NCBI GenBank assembly: GCA_942486035.1
Contig: CALNXK010000020.1
Span: forward strand, 4,377,501 to 4,441,500
Source: Porites lobata
Taxonomy: Eukaryota > Cnidaria > Anthozoa > Scleractinia > Poritidae
Length of the DNA: 64,000 nt
Direction: 5' to 3'
The notes under the pieces are model-generated. The model saw only the letters and a program-made list of their open reading frames with translations. It had not been told where the DNA came from and made no database searches. The position numbers and the translations under genes were made by a program. Positions 41,601 through 53,060 of this stretch are shown here, piece by piece (positions within the stretch are counted from its first letter, which is position 1; every line of letters begins with the position of its first letter).

Positions 41601-42237
41601 TTAAATTTTTCAGTAGTTTCCATTTTCATTGGTTTCTGATTAACTGGTCTGTTGAGGATACACTCCTAACTCCCCTATGATGTCTGTAGTAGAAAATTCA
41701 CTTGTGGGTGTAAAGTTAGCGATAGAAACCAGCTCTAATGGTTGGATGTTTGGCTATTTTCCTTTGATTTGGAACTTTTTGTCGCATAAAAGGTCAACTT
41801 CTCTGTGGCTGGATCGATGCACAAAAACGTTGACATTATCAACTTTTGTGGTAGAAAAAGATAACATTTTCTCGGCTTAGATGAGTACACGACCATGATT
41901 TTCATTTCTGTACCATTTTAAATATTGTAGTTCTTCCAATATAATTGGTTATGAGCCTTTCATAGAGGTACACTTTCCTAAACTGAAAAACATTAACCGA
42001 GAAGTCGATAATTGGATTTTAAACTTTCCCTAATTATAAGATAACGAGCGCTCTTTGGACCCAAAGTGTACCGCCTTAGTGTCGCATCACGTCTAGTACA
42101 GTGACTTGAAATGCTCAAATCATACATAGTTGTGGTTGTGTTGTGCCAATTATTCGAAAATTCTCATTCAATCGAGTGGTATTGTAGTTGTCTACAGCTC
42201 GTGTGTCTAAATTGTAATTTATCTGAGAAATCTTTCA

Positions 42238-42597
42238 AGCATCGCATCTTTTGCTGCTGCTGCTCCTCAACCATGGAATTCATTGCCCTACGCGATTAGG
42301 AGTAGCCCCTCAGTAGCATCTTTTAAAAAGACACTAAAGACATTTTTATTTATATTTACCGTGATTTTATGTGCTTTTTAATCTCGTTTTTAGTAGGTTT
42401 TATGCAGTTTCTTACGATTTAAGTTGTCTAGGTAATTTTTGTAGTTTTAGTGTTGACAAAATTGTTTTAACTCTTTTTTGTAAGTTCTTGCACTTTATGC
42501 ATGTATACTTTATGCAGTCGTGGTAATTTTTTTTTGGAAATATTTTTATTTTTAAGCGCTGATGAAAATAGTAATATTGATATCGGCGCTATATAAG

Positions 42598-42636
<39 letters not shown>
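42238..42636 (+). mobile_element. LINE 3' end with (TTA)n tail
   Basis: Encodes the typical LINE C-terminus: Ala-rich, then PWNSLPYAIRSS, then SFKKTLKTFLF, stop at about 42,382. A 3' UTR follows, ending TATCGGCGCTATATAAG and then (TTA)n at 42,598-42,636. Only the last 48 residues remain. It is inserted in the interior of the 3.95-kb element. Confidence 0.7.
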
Positions 42637-42637
<1 letters not shown>

Positions 42638-43974
42638 AGACTACCGTTAGAAATATGAGTAAAGTTAAGCTAATTCCTTCATCTATTTCAAGTAGCTCAG
42701 TTGTTGTTCAATTATAAGGGATAAGCATGCACTTTAAATATACTCTGCCTTGAGGACATACATAGCAACAACTTTGTTTTTTTTTGTGAAAGCGCTCGAC
42801 GTATTGTTAGGGAGCTGAGTTTGAAAGGCTTGATATCTTGTCCTTAACGGGGAGAAACATGGCTATTTTTATTACATTAAGATTGATCATATTTTTATAT
42901 TTTAATGTGTTAATATAAAATTTAAAGGAATATCAATTTGGTAGCTTTAAATTGCGAATGTTAAAAATGGCCTCCACAAGACTATCCTGTCATCTATTTT
43001 TTTAGACGTAACAAATACAAATATGAGGAGGCACGATCGCTTGCTACTGCATGACCTGTTCATTTTTACCTGAAAAACTGGCATTTCTTCAAAATTAAAG
43101 GGAGAGAGCTATTTGGGCCGGACCACCTTCTGGATTCAGCTCTGAACCTTGTAATTGACTTTGTTAATAATTGAAAGGAGAATAAAATGGCTTAATGCAG
43201 TATCCGAACGTGGAGGCAAGAAACTGGAGGTTAGCTTTTAAGATCATCAAAAGGATTTTTGCCTTGTTTTTGAGCGGCGCTCTACATTTAGATGGAAAAT
43301 AATAGCCAGAGTGCCATACAATCACAACTTTTGATCAGTTCAAGCTTATATGCAATGTTATCTGAATCCACCCCCAAATGAGCGCACGCAGTGCTAACTG
43401 GACGCTTTTCAAACAGTTTAAAAGATTCTTGCCTTGTTTTCATGTGGTAATTGACATTTGTATGAAAACAAATCCAACCTTTGATAATTGGAAAATAGTT
43501 ACAAGAGTGTTATTATTCAAAATTGTGTGAATCGTTGCCCATTCTCACCCCTTAAAACGCACAAATGCACAAAAGACAGTTCCAGCACAGGACACTCGAC
43601 AACGGCTTCGCCATATTTGGAAGAAAGGGTCACGTGACACCAAAGATAACATGACAGCAAAGCAAATGTCTTCTTCCACGATATCTACAAGTTTTTTTTT
43701 TACCAAAACACTTAAAAACCGGTATTTTAGAAGCATTTCCACTGTCAGCCTCGTTTTCATGTAGGCCATTTTAGGGCCTGCGCAGTACTCGTGTTCAGTG
43801 TTGAATTTGGCTTGGCTCCATATCCAGAAATGTTAGTCTTAGGGTTGATTGTAATCTGGCAAAGTTTCATGCTTTTATCATAAAAATGAACAATTCGCTA
43901 TATTTTTGGTCGATAACAGCTGGACTATAATTATTACCCGCCCGATTACTCCCTAAATTGTACCCCACTCATTC

Positions 43975-44105
43975 TTATTGCCATTACTTATTATTATTTT
44001 ATCATTATTATTATTGTTATTACTATTATTATTATTATTATTATTATTATTATCATTCTTCTTCTTATTATTATTGTTAGTATTTTTAGTATTATTATTA
44101 CAAGT
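43975..44105. repeat. (ATT)n microsatellite, imperfect
   Basis: ATT/CTT triplets. It abuts the right end of the 3.95-kb element. The poly-Leu frame across it is not a gene. Confidence 0.9.
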
Positions 44106-44187
44106 GATACCGGTAAAGGTAAATCATAATTATTTTACACTATATGGAGCTTCGAGTTTAAACGTTAAAATAATTTCATCAAAAAAG

Positions 44188-44272
44188 CAAATGGAATCAC
44201 TTCTCACCGCATATTTATATGACAAAGTCACGCTTCGAGGTTGTTCGCTATAGTGAGAAGTGATTCCATTTG
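44188..44272. repeat. Short inverted repeat
   Basis: CAAATGGAATCACTTCTCAC pairs with GTGAGAAGTGATTCCATTTG exactly across 45 bases of spacer, with weaker pairing beyond. Probably a tiny MITE. Confidence 0.65.
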
Positions 44273-44479
44273 ATTTTATTGAAATGGATGGATGAAAATT
44301 GATCCCTCTTTTTGATATACAAATCATGTCCAGTAACATACAAATCATGTCAACGATAAAGTAAAATCAACAGTTACAGCTGATTCTTAAGTCGCGGCAG
44401 AAGCCTATTAATAAATTGAATTTTAAAAGAGGGATACGAATTACCTTTACTGAATAGAAAACTACAACTTAATAGACTT

Positions 44480-45536
44480 TGTCACGGTTTTCGACGCCAT
44501 CTTGACGAGTAGGCAACCGCGTGAGAAATTACAGTGTTTGTATGAGAATCTACTGTCGAATAATTTCTGTTAAACGGCTGTTCTGAAAAAAATATGAGTT
44601 GTAAACTAAAGTCACAAAAGCAGAAGATTGCACCAAAAGATTTTTGGGCCGTACCTGTGCTTAAATTTTTCCAGAGGCTTGCTTCAAATTTCCCATACAT
44701 TTGTCTGTAATTATTCCCGGGACTTTCTCACAGACAAATGTATAGAAAACTTTAAGGTGGCTCGACTGGATTTTTTGGGGTTGATACCTCCCAAGTTTGA
44801 GCATTAACTACGTCGGCATGAGTAAAGATATGGAAAAAAGGTTACCACAACTGTATTATATAAAGATGAAAATTTCTTATGATCTGGGTTTTGATGCAAT
44901 CGGAGTCGCCATGGCAACGTAATGACGCCATTACGTTTTTCATTCATCGTTGTGTTCCTCTGTACCAGGAGTTTTTTGAAGAAATCGCTTAGGGGAGTAT
45001 GTAGCTGCCATAATTGCCTTCATTATGGCAAAGTTTGAAGAAATTCTATGAGAGCGTTTTCGAAATATTTTTAAATGCAGTTTTAAGAATCCTAAAAGCA
45101 GTGAAATAGCATGCTAGCCGCTCAATTCGCTAATAGTTTAAGAAAATGATAAGCTTTGGGAACGCGGCTTCATCTCATAGTGGTTTGATTCCATTGAAAA
45201 CTGTATACAAAAAAAGAGGGGAATTGCTCTGGGCGATTGCGAGTAAGAAGAATTTTATTAACTTGCATTCAGATGCTTTTGATACAGTTTTTGGAGGTAA
45301 TTTGGTCCATGCGTAAAAATTTCGCATTTTTCCAAAAACCGCTCGATAAATTTTTTTATAAATTCGACAATTCCGAGATCAATCGTCAAGAAATACTACC
45401 TGCAAGTTTCAAGAACATTGAAAACAGGAAAGGCTTTTAAATAGGGACTCAAACATAACCAATTTTCCCCCCAGATTTTGTGTTTACAAGTGAGGGTCCT
45501 CATTATTCACTGGCATTGTTTTCAAGTTTCATATGC

Positions 45537-45574
<38 letters not shown>

Positions 45575-46930
45575 TAAAACTAAAAATAAATAAATTCCAA
45601 AAAAATAAATACAAATTGAAATTATAACAAAAAACATTTCTATAAAAATGCGAAAAACTCTCTCTATATAACTATGTACAAACTAGTCCATACTCCAAAA
45701 CATACTCCTTCTCTATGGAAATTGACAGTTTTCAAAGATTACTTTTTCGTATTTTTTTTTTTTTTTAATTTTTGCGTCCAATGAAATCTTTAACCGATCG
45801 AAGCTAGACGTAAAGCTCACAATAAACCCATTCATTCTCTTTCAGGCTTGTTCCATGCTGGGGAACGTATCAGAAATTTATGAACTATCAACCGCGCGGC
45901 TACCGACTGAACCGTATGACCGTACGATTCTCTCCCTGCTCGTATGGTGTCTTTTCATCGGTCGGGCAAAGCATTAACACAACATTGTTCATCATCATTT
46001 CCATTGTTTTAGGTTAGGTTGGCAAACCATTTGGCTTTTAGGCCGGTTAGAAGAGCTGCTACATGACCTCTCTCCTCAGAATGAAAAAAAAAAAACAATA
46101 TGGCCGCCAAATAGATCCTTTTAGCTTTTTAAGTTCTCCTTTATTAACAATCGTTGCACATTTATTTCGGCAAACAAACATTTTAGTTGCAAAAGGATTC
46201 TACAAAGTCTGAAGGGTAAGTCTTCAGATTTTAATTTGCAATATCGGTCAATTTACACTTAAATTCAATTGCCCCTTAGTAATTAAAATGGAATAATAAT
46301 TACTAAGGGGCAATACAGTGTAAAGATTTGTAGAGAAAAACAACAAAAACTAGCCAATTTATGGCGAAAATGTACGCTAAAAACGAACTAAAATATTCAA
46401 AACGCTCTGATCACGTGACTGATGACGTCATGTCTCTCATTTGGTAACCAAAAAAAATCATCAGGTGGAACATCACTTTCCTGCAAATTTTCTCTGCCGT
46501 GTGATGAAACGTCGACCGTCTACAGCCCTCGGCCTAGTCTCCCGACTTTTCGCTCATGTTCATTATCCACTTAAGTTTTAAATGCCGGACGTAAACTGGT
46601 TATTTTTAGATGCTCCACACAACCAAAACCTCAAATATGCTATTTGTTTTTAACCCAATAATGAAATCTTATCACAGCAACAAAAAAGACTAATACTGAG
46701 AAAGTCACGTGACTGATGATGTCATCACCTTAGATGTGACATAGGAAAATATTTCATTTATAATTATTATTATTATTTTATCAATGTTATGTTGTTGTTA
46801 CTGTTGTTATTGCTATTAATGATCTTAATGTTGACTCAATTATTATTGTTATTATTATTATTATTATTGTTATTGTTCTTGTTGTTGTTATTGTTATCAT
46901 TATTATCAATATTATTATTGACTGTTTTTA
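44480..46930. other. Repeat-like non-coding stretch
   Basis: No gene seen. Holds a hairpin at 46267-46314 (TTGCCCCTTAGTAATTA and complement) and a mixed (ATT)/(GTT) run at about 46,750-46,925. The blocks at 44,495-44,560 and 44,755-45,240 look like dispersed repeats, but I cannot define their ends. Confidence 0.4.
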
Positions 46931-47738
46931 GTATATACTAAAACAGTGGATAGTGTTTTTCGCGCGCTCTGATTGGCTACTCAGTCGATGAATATCCTGC
47001 ACTATTCACTGATTCACCTCCAGTTCCTCCGAGCGACACCAAACTCGCGTAAGTAGACCAATTTGGCTAACTCAATATTGTACCCAATTCAAACCCTTTG
47101 GGAATAAAACGTTTTGTTTCAGGAATTTCCATATCATTTAAATGCGAATGCCACCTTATAATGCAAATACAGTGCACAAAGAATCTTAACCCCGAGAGAT
47201 CTGAATTGGATACAACACTACGTTAGCCGAATAGGTCTGTTGAGAGCAAAATGCCTTCCCGGTTTGCTGCCGTAACAAACAAAGAAATTTCACAACTAAT
47301 CAAGCAAGCTGTTACCGAAATACACGAAGAAGGTGACGAAGTTCGGTTTGGAAGTTTTAACAGGTAAAGCTTTGTCTTTTTGACTCGAATTTATCGATAA
47401 AACCGGTGAAAAAGTCTTTTGTTTACAAATGCTAATTAAGCTTAAGTCTTGCGTTACTTTATTTAGTTGACTTGTTCTTAAATAATCTTAAAACTAAATT
47501 TAATAATCTTTTTTTTTACGGAATGATTTTCAATACAAAAAGAATTCACAAACTCCTTTTGAAGAAATTTCTCCGCGAGAGCTAAACAAATTCCTTCAAA
47601 AGTTTTATTTGTCGGCAAGAAAAAGCGACGGCCGTGGCCGTTCGGTCATTACGCGCCAAAATTGTAATCGTTGGCAACAGTATTTGAGTTAAAAATCATC
47701 ACTTTTGTGCTCAATTAACTCACTGTTTTTTGGTATAT
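46930..47738 (+). mobile_element. TIR element carrying a Crypton-related ORF fragment
   Basis: Left end GTATATACTAAAACAGTG at about 46,927 and right end as its near-complement at about 47,718-47,738 (GTATATACCAAAAAACAGTG). Inside are two broken exons of a protein family found in many cnidarian repeats. About 0.8 kb, so non-autonomous or decayed. Confidence 0.5.
47251..47628 (+). pseudogene. Crypton-related (KIAA1958/QRICH1-like) ORF, two broken exons
   Basis: Exon 1 (47251-47363) begins MPSRFAAVTNKEISQL, shifts frame once near 47,320 into TKKVTKFGLEV, and ends at a GTAAAG donor. Exon 2 (about 47,521-47,628) reads SIQKEFTNSF, shifts, then EEISPRELNKFLQKFYLSARKSDG. The order matches the N-terminal region of Crypton-derived tyrosine-recombinase-related proteins as I remember them. 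Two shifts, one stop and loss of the AG acceptor make it dead. The recombinase domain is absent. Confidence 0.55.
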
Positions 47739-47870
47739 ACTAAAACAATTATTCATCTCCGTGTCGGTGGCTAGTGGTGGACGACGCGTGATCGTTCTTG
47801 CTTGAAAAAAGGCAAATCGTTTCGCTTTCCGAAGGTATTCTTTAAAAAACAAACTTGGTGATCGAATGAT

Positions 47871-47904
<34 letters not shown>

Positions 47905-48012
47905 CGTGATTTGCCAGTGTCTCGCACATCAATTATTTGCCTCTGCCTTCGGCTTAGGCAAATATCTGCTCGCCACTGACAAATCACGATATTTTGCTCA
48001 ACCTCGACCAAT
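47735..48012. mobile_element. Foldback MITE (TATATACTAAAACAATTATT family)
   Basis: Shares its left end with 5520. The strongest internal arms are GCAAAATATCGTGATTTG and the complement (about 47,888 and 47,998), with a smaller stem-loop around TGCCTCTGCCTTCGGCTTAGGCA. Confidence 0.5.
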
Positions 48013-48329
48013 AACTGTCAAGTAGTCGTCTTAAGTCGATAATCGATATTCACCCGGTAATCGCCAAATTGAGTAGCAAGCGTGTTAACCCTTTTACTTA
48101 ATGTTATTTTATTGTATTTTATTTTTTCATTATTTTTTCCTAACAATTATTCTAGCGAAGCTGAGGCAGGCAGTGTGAGGCCCTGAAATGTTGTTGTTTT
48201 AAACATGCGCCAGTGTTCAGCTCTTTGTAACCTTCAGACTGATTAAGTGTCAGTGAAATTAACTTTAATTCCGTAACTCTTACACATTATGACGCTATTC
48301 GTCAGTAACATTTCTAAATGTACACGCAG

Positions 48330-48715
48330 TCATACCCTCACAGTGGTACAAGGAAGAGGGGGGGGTCTGTGACATCACCAAACATGGTCGCCATCTCATA
48401 TTTTATCAAGAATCAGAAATAAGGTAAAAACAGTGAGAAATAATATTTTTTGCGCTTAACATGTAAAATACCACATTTAATAATTGCTTTGCATCATTTC
48501 ATCCACAAGTTTTACTTTTATTGCTGAAAAAGTTGAAAAAACATGCATTTTCACTCAAAAATGGCTTGACCAGCTGCCACTCATGACGTCATATTTCGTA
48601 ACCATAGTAACTGACTATTACTAAACTTGTCTCAAAATGTGCGCGAAGGATAAACGAACAGCTACAGAAAACTCCAGGTGCCGACGTTTTATCGTCTAGG
48701 CAGAAAATCAATTCG
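48330..48715. mobile_element. Degenerate relative of the piggyBac-like element
   Basis: Shares with 32987-34029, in order, ATGGTCGCCATCT, TTTTACTTTTATTG, GAAAAAACATG.ATTTTCA, GGCTTGACCA and AACCATAG.AACTGA. Its ends are eroded and no TTAA pair is seen. Confidence 0.55.
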
Positions 48716-51162
48716 TGTTTCGTGTTCGTGAGCTCTGGTAGACCATAATTATTTTTAATAGAGTTCGCCCAACACAAACTGCAGCACCGTTGATTTTATC
48801 TTCAGTGATCTTTTTCGCCTTTTATGGTTAGTATCCGGTACTAACTATGGTTAGGTGAGGGAAAATTGCTGAATGAGACATTCGCGTACGTGCGTCTTAG
48901 AAGCTAACTCGGTGTATGAGATATTTTACCTGTCTTATGATGCAGTGGGAGAAAAATTGCAGTCGAAATCTGTAGGCTATGAATTATAACTTATGGCTTC
49001 GGCAAAGCGAGTAATCACCCAGGGAACGCCAGGGAAATTAGGGAAATTAAAATAATGCAAAAAAAAAAATGAAATAATAAAATAAGACACTCGTTGTAAA
49101 TTTTAAGACATTTATTGAAAAAAGGACGTCTCTGCAGATGATCTGTCGTGAACTACGTGGCACACTAGAACAGTTATTGCTGATTCAATAAAGGTTGGTT
49201 TGGGCATTGGGAATAGCGCATTGGGAAGCTATTGTTCGGTGGTCACTCGAGTAAATCATTGCATTGTTTCATATGCCCAAATGCCCAATTACCAATGACC
49301 AATTACCAAAGCAACATTTTTTGATTTAGCTGTATATCAGGAAAAGGCTGATGCTTATTGAGGTAGAGAGACGCATTTCCGCTGAATTGTACTCGACCGA
49401 AAGTTATTGACAGGTTATGTTTATCCTAGTTTCTATCTATAGATTTTGCAAAGTTTTTACTAACTAAACCGTTTCATTCGCAGTAAGTTCTTTCCCTAAA
49501 AGAAAACAAAGGAAAAGAAAAAAGAATAAAATAAGATCATAATTAAATATTGCCAAAGTAGTGAATTACGGCAGTGATTTACGATAGTGGTAGTGATTTA
49601 CGGCAGTGAATTACGATAGTGGGTTTCTGACGAACCACAAGGTAAAAATCGTTTTAGGGGCGAGAATGATATTTCCTTAGAGAACATAAAAAAAGAGCAA
49701 AAATTTAAATCTTTAATTAGTTAATACCTAAAATCAACTTGAAATTTACGAAAAGCGCTTCTAGTTCTAAAAGTTACTGTGTACCCAGAATTCTCTGTCT
49801 AACTCAAGTGGCAGTTAAAGCTGGTGTCCGTGCCTCCTAGCATTTATATTTCGTTATCGGTCACCTTAAGAAAAGTTTTCCGGACAGTATCATGTAAAGC
49901 TCTGAGGTGGAACAAAGTTAATACGATTCGCAGAGTCTGCATCACGTCCAATATCGTATCGTATTCTCGTTTCATTTGGCTAAACGGATCAATCACTCTG
50001 ATCCAGGCTAAGACAGAAAGGTACGATATTGTTCGCTTTTCTAAGGTGACCACGAAGTCTTTGGCCTCGGAAACAGGCTTCTAGAAGTCAAATCTATTAG
50101 GCGAGAACAAAATTGCAGGAGAACTTTGACCCGGGCCAAGACTATGCTGGTCTGCCGACCTTGTGATTGTACCTCCGGGAATGAATAAGACGACTGTAAG
50201 AGAAAAGTCTAGAGGTGTTTATCTGCCAATAGGTTGAGTGTTTCCGCGTTATGTGATGATATTTCGCTTGTGTTAAACGTGAGAAGATCATACGTCGTTG
50301 TGGATAGTCTTATCAGTGCTGCGAAAGTGTGTGATTGGGTGATTAACCGATGGTGTTGACCTCAGGTATGTGGTCGCGTGGCTGAGCTGTTGCACCAAAA
50401 TATTCTGTGCCAGCCATAAAAACGTTTCGTCGGTGTTTAGCTTAGCTGATTGTGCCTTGGAAAACCAATGCTCGACTAAGGAAAATCGGATTTAGGTCTA
50501 CTTTCAGTGGGCTCTTGGCTTTGAACCATAGGCCGGTTTTTGCAGATAAGAAGGTGATAATTTTTGTACTATCTTTCAACCAATTTGTTGGCTATTCCAT
50601 GAACAATCCTGTCATTCGTCGTACCGCGAAAAAAGTAGTGTTTCAATAACTATGTAAGTTGTTATGTAAGCCTTAACCAGGCACGTTTTGGCTGCATTTC
50701 ACTCAACTTAAAAACTTCTAGACTGAAATGACACCAGTTTGAAACATCACGGAGTCTGCAGATTACTGAATAAACGTTCTAAATTAAAATTTGTATCATT
50801 TTAAAATTGGACTCATTGAAATACTTCTAGGGACCACTTACTTTCCGGCGTCAGATAAAAGCTTTTAATCGACCTTTGAAGGACGTTTTATTGTGTTAAA
50901 TTGCCAAGTAGTAGAATGAATTTTTTTGTTTTTTTTTTTTTTTGCTTAAACTCGGTTTTCCAAAATCCAGGTATATGTGTGTATGTATCAGTATAACTGC
51001 TGTTGTCAAACTTGATTACGTTTTTCTTTTGTTTGTTTGTTTGTTTGTTTATTTGTTGTTGTTGTTGAAGTTGTTGTTGTTGTTGTTGTTTTTTTTTAAA
51101 AGAAATATCCTTGCAGAGTTTCAATGAAATAAGAACATACCGCCTTTTGGGTCAGTTGGTTT
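48716..51162. other. Non-coding stretch with small repeats
   Basis: No gene supported. A tandem of TAGTG(A/G)(A/T)TTACG-type words lies at about 49,560-49,622. Mirrored GGTCACCTTAAGAAAAG/CTTTTCTAAGGTGACC at about 49,859-50,053 may be an old MITE. A T/G-rich (GTT)n run lies at about 51,050-51,092. Confidence 0.4.
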
Positions 51163-51341
51163 TCAGACTCTTGAATTTCTCCTTCCTTTCAGGGTCGTCT
51201 TCCTTGTTTTGACAGGTAGTATGTCCAGATCTTGCAGCACAGGCTTTTCCAGATTTTGAACGTCATTTACAAACTTGGCCTGGATCTGTTGAGATAAAGG
51301 GCACTTTTCATTCAACGAAAATGCTGGTCTAAAATTTCGCG
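51163..51341 (-). CDS. ORF fragment, unknown family
   Basis: Minus-strand frame of about 58 codons with no Met, ending TGA at 51165-51163. The end reads VNDVQNLEKPVLQDLDILPV then a basic tail KTRKTTLKGRRNSRV. An acceptor-like CTCAACAG at 51286 would start a 40-residue phase-0 exon, which by phase could follow the peptide exon ending at 54943. The frame also stays open upstream, so it may equally be a piece of a mobile-element ORF. Confidence 0.25.
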
Positions 51342-52011
51342 TGCCCTACGGAACGGTACATTCCGGTTGCACAGACCAAACCCAAGCCACCGCGCGTTTG
51401 CTTATGAAAGCAGGATTCAGAAGATCAGTACTGTGGACAACAATTTTGCGAAATGGGAAAGGAAAATTTGGACCAACCGACCGAACCTACCGAAATGATC
51501 GGGCCGGTCAACTACCCAGGGCCGAGAAGTACGTAAATAGGTTCTTACGTCATTCGTTACTATGGCAACTCCGATGTCATTGTAACATTAATAGAGACCT
51601 TAAGCATTGACGACGAAATGAGAGGACGACGCCGACCGGAAGTGAAATTTTCCCGCGCGAGCCTTCTGGGCATGCGTAAGGTTGTGAAAACGTCGTCCAG
51701 CCTTCGTCGACTAAATTCGGGGAGGTTTGTCGTTGTCGCTAAAACGTAAGTATAAAACTATATTTTTTGCGTGTAAATTACTCTTTTTTCCCCTTGTCAT
51801 TCAGTACAAAGTAGAATGTATTCTTTGTGGATCAGCAGAATCCAAATGTTAAGCACTTTGTCGATTTTTTCGCGTGCTAACTTGATATTTTTTTTTTCAG
51901 GTTCGGCTTGTCAGGTTTCCTGACGGTCTATGTTTCTTGTGCATTTTAAGTTACACTATTGGATAAATGTTCATTTTTTCGTACTAAAATTAATTTCATA
52001 TGTTGCTTTTA

Positions 52012-52250
52012 ACCGCTAATAGAGGCAACTATTTCCAGTGGACTGCGGAACATGATGTGGTTATGAGGAGCCCTGAGAGGGGACAAATATGGGAGAAAAT
52101 TGCAGCAGCGGCACTGAATTCTCTTCAGCAGCCGAAATTTAGAGTAATTGCAGGTCAAGAGCTGTTCGAGATTGGTATTCACCTTTAACTTCAAAACAAA
52201 AACAAAAGCTTCGCAACGAAGAGAAAGCCTCCAGAATCAAGAGAGGATAA
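52012..52250 (+). pseudogene. SANT/Myb-like repeated ORF, frameshifted
   Basis: NYFQWTAEHDVVM and WEKIAAAALNS match the start of a DNA-binding-like domain common in cnidarian repeat proteins. Part of the middle is missing (PERG joins early). A shift near 52,150 leads to RAVRDWYSPL and KLRNEEKAS, then TAA at 52248-52250. Likely a remnant of the DNA-binding ORF of a transposon, possibly Harbinger-related. Function not shown. Confidence 0.55.
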
Positions 52251-53060
52251 AGGGGGCAGAGAAGGCATCCCCATACACACCCTATTCCACAAGTAATTTG
52301 TCTGGAGTTATTTTTAAGACCACAGATCCTAAAGGGGATTAGACAACAGCCAATCACATAGCGTGAATATGTTCCGCGTGGATGACCCCCGCTCAGAGCC
52401 ACGCGTCCTTCACGAATTGACGCAGAACAAAATGGTGGAAGACGCGGACAGCGACATTGCTACTCGTTTTGTCGACGAGAACGACTACAGAGAGATTTCT
52501 GCTAAAGCTGTGTTAGCGAAACGGAAATTAAAAAAGAATCGCCTTTCCTCTCTTGTATAGAGCTAACAGTACAGCAGGGAAATCCTTAACACACTGAACA
52601 TTCTCTCCGGATCATATATAATTTACTGTTTGAAGAGAGCAATTTCTGGTTTGATATTTATTCTTTTATTAGTCTTTTATTATTCAAGAAATAACACATG
52701 GCGACCGACTTGCTTTATTATATAAACGACCGGTTTCAATAGACCGGCGAAATTTCTCATTTTAACTTATGAAAGCACTGAGGTTACGACAAGTTCGAGT
52801 TAAACTGATTCCCAGGTGAGCGCCGACTCATTTCGCTTCAATAATCAGGAATGCTCTCGATTTCTTTATGCTTTCATCGGCCTTTCATCCGACATTTTTT
52901 GCACGGCGTTTCGTCATCCGAAACCTCCACGAAACATCCACGCAGCGCGCGAGGTAACTTCATATCGATTCTAAAAATAACTCGAGACGAATTACCCATG
53001 GAATAGAGTGTGTATGGGGGATGCCTTCTCTGTCCCCTTCATCCTCTCTTGTCTTAAATC
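52236..53060. repeat. Inverted repeat pair around a promoter-like island
   Basis: Left arm about 52,236-52,318 and right arm about 52,974-53,060 pair over about 80 bases (GGCATCCCCATACACAC and complement; GGAGTTATTTTTA and complement). The left arm overlaps the end of the SANT-like fragment. Between the arms lie a CCAAT-like CAGCCAATCA and a small frame at 52432. Size and shape suit a non-autonomous element. Confidence 0.55.
52432..52560 (+). CDS. 42-codon frame in a good start context, unknown
   Basis: Starts ACAAAATGG, 80 bases after a CCAAT-like word, and encodes an acidic-then-basic peptide (MVEDADSDIATRF, ending KRKLKKNRLSSLV). Not recognised. It lies inside the inverted repeat, so it may be the first exon of a transposon gene. 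Evidence is start context only. Confidence 0.2.
   Translation: MVEDADSDIATRFVDENDYREISAKAVLAKRKLKKNRLSSLV

Larger units (their letters stand above)
39974..43928. mobile_element. 3.95-kb element with terminal inverted repeats of roughly 600 bases
   Basis: The left arm (39,974 to about 40,560) and right arm (about 43,250 to 43,928) match as reverse complements with substitutions and small indels. Outer ends are ATAGTCCAGCTGTTATCGAC and complement. Shared landmarks include GGCCTGCGCAGTACTCGTG-type and GTCACGTGAC-type words and TCATGCTTTTATCAT. The interior (about 2.7 kb) has a promoter-like TTATATAA (about 41,271), small frames and a LINE tail at 42238-42636. No transposase recognised and no clear target duplication. 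Confidence 0.7.

Noticed and set aside
43978..44253. 91-codon Leu-rich plus-strand frame
   Set aside because: Translation of the (ATT)n tract and part of a small hairpin.
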